Shown piece by piece: positions 48,801 to 57,800 of a stretch of DNA of 64,000 nucleotides. The stretch spans positions 1,703,501-1,767,500 of the forward strand of contig JAYJMM010000092.1 in NCBI GenBank assembly GCA_037349105.1. Reading direction: 5' to 3'. Under the pieces are notes generated by a model. The model was not told the origin of the DNA. It made no database searches and saw nothing but the letters and a program-made list of their open reading frames with translations. Positions within the stretch are counted from its first letter, which is position 1, and every line of letters begins with the position of its first letter. The DNA is from Limnomonas spitsbergensis (lineage: Eukaryota; Chlorophyta; Chlorophyceae; Chlamydomonadales). Made by a program: the position numbers and the translations under genes.

Positions 48801-51800
48801 CTGTATTTCCCAGCTTACCCCCCTAAGCCCGCTGTATTTCCCAGCTTAACCCCCTAAGCCCGCTGTATTTCCCAGCTTAACCCTGAGCCCGCTGTATTTC
48901 CCAGCTTACCCCCCTAAGCCCGCTGTATTTCCCAGCTTAACCCTGAGCCCGCTGTATTTCCCAGCTTACCCCCCTAAGCCCGCTGTATTTCCCAGCTTAC
49001 CCCTCTAAGCCCGCTGTATTTCCTAGCTTACCCCTCTAAGCCCGCTGTATTTCCCAGCTTACCCCCCTAAGCCCGCTGTATTTCCCAGCTTAACCCTGAG
49101 CCCGCTGTATTTCCCAGCTTACCCCTCTAAGCCCGCTGTATTTCCCAGCTTACCCCCCTAAGCCCGCTGTATTTCCCAGCTTAACCCTGAGCCCGCTGTA
49201 TTTCCCAGCTTACCCCCCTAAGCCCGCTGTATTTCCCAGCTTAACCCTGAGCCCGCTGTATTTCCCAGCTTACCCCCCTATGCCCGCTGTATTTCCCAGC
49301 TTAACCCTGAGCCCGCTGTATTTCCCAGCTTACCCCCCTAAGCCCGCTGTATTTCCCAGCTTACCCCCCTAAGCCCGCTGTATTTCCCAGCTTAACCCTG
49401 AGCCCGCTGTATTTCCCAGCTTACCCCCCTAAGCCCGCTGTATTTCCCAGCTTACCCCCCTAAGCCCGCTGTATTTCCCAGCTTACCCCCCTAAGCCCGC
49501 TGTATTTCCCAGCTTACCCCTCTAAGCCTGCTGTATTTCCCAGCTTACCCCCCTAAGCCCGCTGTATTTCCCAGCTTACCCCCCTAAGCCCGCTGTATTT
49601 CCCAGCTTACCCCCCTAAGCCCGCTGTATTTCCCAGCTTACCCCTCTAAGCCCGCTGTATTTCCCAGCTTACCCCCCTAAGCCCGCTGTATTTCCCAGCT
49701 TACCCCCCTAAGCCCGCTGTATTTCCTAGCTTACCCCTCTAAGCCCGCTGTATTTCCCAGCTTACCCCCCTAAGCCCGCTGTATTTCCCAGCTTACCCCC
49801 CTAAGCCCGCTGTATTTCCCAGCTTACCCCCCTAAGCCCGCTGTATTTCCCAGCTTACCCCCCTAAGCCCGCTGTCTTTCCCAGCTTACCCTCCTAAGCC
49901 CGCTGTATTTCCCAGCTTACCCCCCTAAGCCCGCTGTATTTCCCAGCTTACCCCCCTAAGCCCGCTGTATTTCCCAGCTTACCCCCCTAAGCCCGCTGTA
50001 TTTCCCAGCTTACCCCTCTAAGCCCGCTGTATTTCCCAGCTTACCCCCCTAAGCCCGCTGTATTTCCCAGCTTACCCCCCTAAGCCCGCTGTATTTCCCA
50101 GCTTACCCCCCTAAGCCCGCTGTATTTCCTAGCTTACCCCCCTAAGCCCGCTGTATTTCCCAGCTTACCCCCCTAAGCCCGCTGTATTTCCTAGCTTACC
50201 CCCCTAAGCCCGCTGTATTTCCCAGCTTACCCCCCTAAGCCCGCTGTATTTCCCAGCTTACCCCCCTAAGCCCGCTGTATTTCCCAGCTTAACCCTGAGC
50301 CCGCTGTATTTCCCAGCTTAACCCTGAGCCCGCTGTATTTCCCAGCTTACCCCCCTAAGCCCGCTGTATTTCCCAGCTTACCCCTCTAAGCCCGCTGTAT
50401 TTCCCAGCTTAACCCTGAGCCCGCTGTATTTCCCAGCTTACCCCCCTAAGCCCGCTGTATTTCCCAGCTTAACCCTGAGCCCGCTGTATTTCGTAGCTTA
50501 CCCCCCTAAGCCCGCTGTTTTTTTCCGCTGCTTAGGTAATGATGAGCCTGTCGTCATCATGCCTGGCAAGACAAAACCCGCCACCGGCCAGAAGGGCATC
50601 AAACCGGCGCGGAGTGCGACGGGGATGAAGGTACGGGGTGTGGATATAAGTAGGGGGGTGAAAGTACGGGGTGTGGATAAAAGTATGGGGATAAAAGAAT
50701 AGGGTGCGGATAAAAGTATGGGGATGAAAGAATAAGGTGCGGATAAAAGTATGGGGATGAAAGAATAGGGTGCGGATAAAAGTATGGGGATGAAAGTACG
50801 GGGTGTGGATAAAAACAGGTCTTGCAAGTGTGTCGGCAGGCTGACTCCTCCCCTCAGCTTTCCTGAGCATGTTCAGATGTTTTGCACCGGAGGGGGAAAG
50901 TCATTAAAATTCATTTAAATTACGGGATGAAGGTACAAGGTGTGGGTAAAGTAGGTCATGCACGCATGTAGGCAGGTATATCTTCTTAATATATGAAGAT
51001 TTGTTGCGCTCAGGTAAATATCTAAAATAAAATATGCTCGGTGAGCTAGAGAAGGGATCGGGCGTTAACATCCTCTGCTTGGTCTAGCCTTCGTCGCGCG
51101 TCCAACCTTTGTCGCTCGCCCGGCCTTGGACGCTCAGTGAACGTTTCTCATTTTTTCTGTGATCATGTTTCGGCTGCCGTATTTGGTCGCTTCCAGAGAG
51201 TATAGAACTTTGTCGTACCTTTTTCTTCTGCACTTCAAGGTAGCCGATCAAAAAAACGGAAAAAGACAACGAAGGGGGCACTGAGTGTGGGGGGAAAAGT
51301 TTAGGTTTTCGATTGGACTTAACCCTTAACTCTTAACCGTACGTATGCATGCCGACTGACTCCCAAGTGTAGGGTCTAGGGTTTGGATTGAACTTAACCC
51401 TTAACCCCTAACCATAAATATATATGCAGGCTTCTAAGTGTACATTCTTTAGATTTGTTGCACCTTCAAAAGCACCTGACACTCAAGTGACAGTAGCAGG
51501 GAGCTAGAACAGGGAACTAAAACAGCACCTGGCACTAAAATAGGGAAGCAAAACAGGGAACTGCAACAGGGAACTAAAACAGCACCTGGCACTAAAATAG
51601 AGAAGGGAGAAGGCTGTTGTGATCAGAGAGGTTGTGATCGTCACATTGGAAGCAGTCTACGATCGCAGTTAATAAAAACTCCGCCAATTATCCGCGGTTG
51701 CTGTCCCTCAAAGGGTCACACCCGCTTCTTTTACTTTTACGGATTGAAAAACGTGGGGCAAGATAGAAAGGTGGTGGCGTTGTTATTTCCTGGTGATCTT

Positions 51801-54800
51801 CCGTCTGTACCGCAGATATGCCAGGCGCTACGATCTGTACCGCTGCTGGTGTACAAGATCAACACACGGGTAAGAGAGCCAGGAAGATTTATTGTTTCCA
51901 TTTTTACTTGCTTGATAGTTGGTGGGGGATTAGATTGGAACTCAATCTTGCTGTGGCAGGATCGAAACATGGATGATGTAGGAGGTGGGTGCCTTTTTGT
52001 ATCGCCGCAGATAAAGAGTGATAAAAGTAAATAAATCGTGATAAGGGTGGATAAAGAGTGCTAATGGTTTGTGAAAAGTACCTGCTGAGTGGCACGGGTT
52101 GAGAAATCAAGGCTTGGTATTGTTAGGGGTGCGCGATGTTTGTGCTGGCCAGAATCTCACGGTGCATGGAGAAGGACAGCGACGCCATGCGGGGCTGACT
52201 CCTGGGGATCCTGGCCGAGCCATGCGCCCCATGGGGTGTACGGGATCTAAATTTGAGCCTTGCCTTAGCAAGTGAGGGGAGGGGACACTCGTTACCAAAA
52301 TTCGTAGCTACACGTTGTCCCAATTTGGATTTGCTACGACTAACCTCATGGAAAGGAAGAAAGAAAGCTGCGCCCTGTGGGAGGCGCGAGAGTTAAGGAA
52401 ACAGTGCCGCCTGGGCAGAAGCTTCATCCGCGCCGTTCCCGTTACGGGCAATTATGCAATTCATGATTCACTGCGGGGCTGAATAGTTGTGAAAACACGA
52501 CTACCGTCGATTTGAATTGCCTTGCCTGGAGTATGAATTAATTGTTTGTTGGGCCAAAATATGGACAACGCTCTAGATTTCTGATTGAAACTGGCTTTCA
52601 TAAGCAATAATTCAATTTGTATGAATCCCGCACCTTCAAACAACGTCAGTTATGAGGGTTCAGGCAAATGCATGCTGATGCTCGCAGGGTTAAATGTGTC
52701 AGCTCTTCTTGACCTTCAGGGCAGCTAGTTGCCCGGGTGCCGGGTTTATTTGGGGTTTAATTAATTTTAATGAATGTGTAATTAATTTTGATTCATTAAC
52801 CCTCATTGCCTGTATCGGTACTTAACCTCTAAAACCTCTTGCGCGGAGGTTGGGCGTTTTGCAACCAATGGCCCTGATGCTGGCAGGGTTTAGTGTGTCA
52901 GCTCTTATTGACCTTTAGGGCAACTAGGTTACCCGGTGCAGGGCTTAACTAGGGTTTAATTGTTTTTAATAAGCTTAAATTAGTCAATTCTTATTGACTG
53001 TACCGGTACTGACCCTCTTAACCCTCTTGGGCGCAGTCTAGGCATTTTGCAGGCGAAGAATTTATTGCTCGCAGGGTCGAGTGTGTCAGCTCTTATTGAC
53101 CCTCGAACCAAAACCCTGATGGACTGCACTTCACACCTCTGAACCCTCTTGCCAGCAGGGTGGACTGTTCGCAACGAATGACCCGTCCGTGACTCCCCTG
53201 AAGTGCATGCTGGAGCTTCAGCCCACCAGCAGGTGCGTGGGTGTTTTTTTATGACTCAGCTACCTGTTTTATGACTCAGCTACCTACCTGACTCAGCTGC
53301 CCGTTTTAAGACTCAGCTACCCGTTTTATGACTCAGCTACCTGACTAGCTTCACTCCGGCCTCTGGCCAGGGGGGGCCTTCTGTCGCCAGCCATGCTGCT
53401 TTGGCCACCAGTCGCTGGCCAGTCCAGCTTTGGTCCTGATCTGGCCTTTCGTGGTTGTTGGACGGTTTGCCGTGGGTGGACTTGTAGCCGGAAAAATAAG
53501 CTCTGGTGGGTGTAGGTTTTGGTTAAGGGTTGTGGGTTAAGAGGTTCAGCTAACCAGCAGGTTGGTGGGTGTAGTTTTGGTTGAGGGTTATGGGTTAAGA
53601 GGCCCAGCCAAACAGCACCAATCCGTTTGCCTTCCTTATTCTCCGGCAGGCATATGTTGGCCTGGATGATGAACCTGGCGAATCACCGTTTCCCCCCCAC
53701 CCTTTTCTCCCTTACTGCGCTGGTCCCACTAATCCTTTTGCCTTCCTTATTCTCCGGCAGGCATGTGTTGGCCTGGATGATGAACCTGGCGAATCACCGT
53801 TTCCCCCCCACCCTTTCTCCCTTACTGCGCTGGTCCCACTAATCTTTTTGCCTTCCTTATTCTCCGGCAGGCATGTGTTGGCCTGGATGATGAACCTGGC
53901 GAATCACCGTTTCCCTCCCCACCCTTTTCTCCCTTACTGCGCTGGTCCCACTAATCCTTTTGCCTTCCTTATTCTCCGGCAGGCATATGTTGGCCTGGAT
54001 GATGAACCTGGCGAACCACGAGAAGGACTTGATACACCTGGCAGTGTGCAAGGCCTACGAGGGAAATGGGATGGTGAGAGGAAGGGGGGAAGGGGGTATC
54101 GACCCACATACACCCGTACCATACACCCACATACACCCGTACCATAGACCCACATACACCTGTACCATAGACCCACATACACCCGTACCATAGACCCACA
54201 TACACCTGTACCATAGACCCACATACACCCGTACCATAGACCCACATACACCTGTACCATAGACCCACATACACCCGTACCATAGACCCACATACACCTG
54301 TACCATAGACCCACATACACCCGTACCATAGACCCACATACACCTGTACCATAGACCCACATACACCCGTACCATAGACCCACATACACCCGTACCATAG
54401 ACCCACATACACCCGTACCATAGACCCACATATAGTCATATGCCTGTGCCATCAACCTTTATGTGCTTACCATCAACCCTCATATGTCTGCGCCAGAAAC
54501 CCTCATATGCCTGCACCATACACCCTCATGTGCTCGTGCCAAAAACCCTCATATACTCGCGCGATGCATCCTGATGTGCTCGCGCCGTAAAATCTGATAC
54601 GCTCTTGCCTTGAACCCTGGTATGCCCGTGCCGTAAACCCACATATGCTCATGCCATAAAACCTCATATGTCCGTGCCACGAACCCTCACATGCTCTTGC
54701 TATAAACCCTAATATGCCCGAACCAGAAACCCTCATATGTTGGTGCCATAAACTCTCACATGCTCGTGCCATGAACCCTCATATGTCCGTGCCATAAACC

Positions 54801-57800
54801 CTCATGTGCTCGTGCCATAGACCCTCATATGTTGGTGCCATAAACCCTTGTCTGCTCGTGCCATAAACCCTTATATGCCCGTGCCAGAAACCCTCATGTG
54901 CTCGTGCCATAAACTCTCACATGCTCGTGCTATGAACACTTGTCTGCAGGTGAACACCACAGCATCGCGGCTGATGACGTCGTTCTCAGTCCAGACGAAC
55001 GTCAACAAGTTCAAGACGGTCAAGAAGCTGTTCAAAGAATCGGCTGAAAAGGCGCTGCCGCAGTCCGTGTTTGACGACTTGATCGACATACTCCTGGTGC
55101 AGGTGTGCAATGGGTATGCATGGCATGGGGAGGGGCTGCATGGCTGCAGATGTGCATCGGGTATGCATGGCATGGGGAGGAGCTGCATGGCTGCAGATGT
55201 GCATCGGGTATGCATGGCATGGGGAGGGGCTGCATGGCTGCAGATGTGCATCGGGTATGCATGGCATGGGGAGGAGCTGCATGGCTGCAGATGTGCATCG
55301 GGTATGCATGGCATGGGGAGGAGCTGCATGGCTGCAGATGTGCATCGGGTATGCACGGCATGGGGAGGAGCTGCATGGCTGCAGATGTGCATCGGTATGC
55401 ATGGCATGGGGAGGAGCTGCATGGCTGCAGATGTGCATCGGGTATGCATGGCATGGGGAGGAGCTGCATGGCTGCAGATGTGCATCGGTATGCATGGCAT
55501 GGGGAGGAGCTGCATGGCTGCGGATGTGCATCGGTATGCATGGCATGGGGAGGAGCATAACACGAAACAGTAATCTGCGATGATGTTTTGCGCAGAAACT
55601 GGAATGAAATGAAAAAGTGGGGGGAGGAATAGCACTAACACTCCGTTGTGTACTGCTAGTCGTAATACGAGCTTAAGTGGGCTCCGGCACAACTATGTCT
55701 CCACTCCACAGGGGAATCGAAAAACACGAATTCACACTTCTGACCCAAGCCCGCAGGGGCCTCGTACTAAGGACCTCAGTCCCCACGTGCGAGGGCACAT
55801 TCAGAGTTCTGTCCCTCCTTTAAGGGGGTACCTTCAAAACCGCAAATTCACATTTCTGACCTTCCTCTACAGGGACATGTAAAAAAAAATGAACAGTTAT
55901 GTCCCTTCTCCATGAGGACCTCCAAAAGAAGTAAATTCACAATTTTGAGCCTCTTCCGCAAGGACCTCAAAAATGCAAATTCACACTTGTGTCAATTATT
56001 CTACCCCGCCTCCGCAAGGACCCCTTTCAACTAAGTTTCACTATTCAGTCCTTCTTCCGCAAGGGTCCTCCAAAAATGCAATTTCACACTTCTGTCAATC
56101 ATTCTGTCCCTCCTCCGCAAGGACCTCTTAGAACTCAATTCCACTAATCTGTCCTTCGTCTGCAAGGACCTCAAAATGCACAAATTCACAAATCTTCCTT
56201 TTTCGCATGGGGCCTCCAAAAATGCAATTTCACACTTCTGTGCTTCCTTTACAGGGGCCTCGAACAAAGGACCTCAGTCCTCATGTGGTGGATCTGATTT
56301 GCAACGCTCCCACATCGGTCCTGATCTGGCCGCCAGATGTCGATGACAAGGCATTGGGACAGGTGGGGGAATCAATTTATGGTCATGAATGCGGAATGCA
56401 ATACCAATACCTGCAATGCTCCTACGTTGGTCCTGATCTGGCCGCCAGACGTTGACGACTAGGTTTTGGGACAGGTGGGGGGAATATCAAGATATCAAGC
56501 TCGTTTATTTGTCTGACTGTCAGTATTTTTTTTTCCAGAATTTGTCCGTCATTCTTTTTCACACCTCCAGGCCTCTCACTCTATTGTATTGCATCATATT
56601 GCACAGATCATCTCAGCATCACCAATAATTAATGCAGGATAGAATCCCTGCATTTTACGTTGCATCTTATTATCATTCCATCTCTTCATTATTTTGATTT
56701 CCGTGTGTAGGTTGCAAAGCCAAAGGATGAGGAACCTGACCCGACCAGCATTAGTGGCGTGCTGGCGCGCAGCCGCTCGATCAGTGTGGACGGCGGCAGT
56801 GTGCTGGCAGGCACCAAGAGCCAGGGGCCGTCCGGGCGCTCTAGTGCAGACGCATCGCGCAGGTGGGTGGGTGGACGTGTGGAGGGTGTTTTTCATACTT
56901 TCACATAAGTGTGGGCGGTGGCTGTTTGCTGGCGGCGTCCAAGAGGTCTGATCAGAACGCTCTTTTGTGAATTCGACTTGCATGCTCTGGGACCTTGAAC
57001 AGAGTTTCGGTAATTTCATTTCGAGTTACTATTGAATCGTCCATATGTGAAAAAGTGGGAAAGGTGGGGCGAGAAGCCTCGTTAAGGTTTCTCGCCCCAC
57101 CTTTCCCACTTTTCACTGGGCTGCTTGATTTAGAAATCGTGTTATTTTGACTTTCATTGCCTTTCATTTTGCTCATAAAAGTCCTCAAGTCTCCTTATAC
57201 CCCGTTGTTGCAACTGAGCAGGACGACTGTGTGACGTAATGCTGCAACTGTTACACTGCCCTGTTGCACCTCACGCTGTCTGCCTGTTGTTCCGACTGAA
57301 CAGGACGAGTCAGACCTCTGGGTATCGGTACGGATGTGGCGGAGGCGAGGGGCAGGTGGGTTGAGGGTTAAGGGTTTGGGCTATATGGCGGAGGCGAGGG
57401 GCAGGTGGGTTAAGGGTTTGGGCTATATGGCGGAGACGAGGGGCAGGTGGGTTGATGGTTTTGGGTTTGTGCTATATGGCGGAGGCAAGGGGCAGGTGGG
57501 TTGAGGTGAAGGGTTGACGGGCTGGGCTATTAGGAGGTGAGGGACAGGTTGGTTGAGGGTTTAGGCTATTGAGGAGGTGAGGGGCAAGTGGGCTCGGGTC
57601 TAGGGTTTGGGCTACTGAAGAGGCGAGGGGTGGGTGGGTTGGGGTCAAGGGGCTGGGCTATTGAGGAGGCGAGGGGAAAGTGGGTTGGGGTTTAGGGTTG
57701 GGGCCATTGACGAGGCGAGAGGCGGGTGGTCTGGGCTTAATATTTGAAGTGTCTATTGGAGATGGCGAGGGCATTTGAGTTAAGGATTACACTTCAGCGG

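Noticed and set aside
37335..50520. CRISPR array
   Set aside because: Units are contiguous with no unique spacers, the context is eukaryotic, and there are no cas genes.
54055..54455. Val-Tyr-Gly repeat protein on the - strand
   Set aside because: Read-through of the 23-bp array in intron H.
55110..55583. Cys/Trp-rich or Met/His-rich repeat proteins on either strand
   Set aside because: They are the 47-bp donor-edge array read in several frames.
56310..56335. Exon J bases resembling repeat family A (GGTCCTGATCTGGCC)
   Set aside because: Only about 15 bases are shared with 53431-53447 and the exon is open and family-like; chance cannot be excluded.
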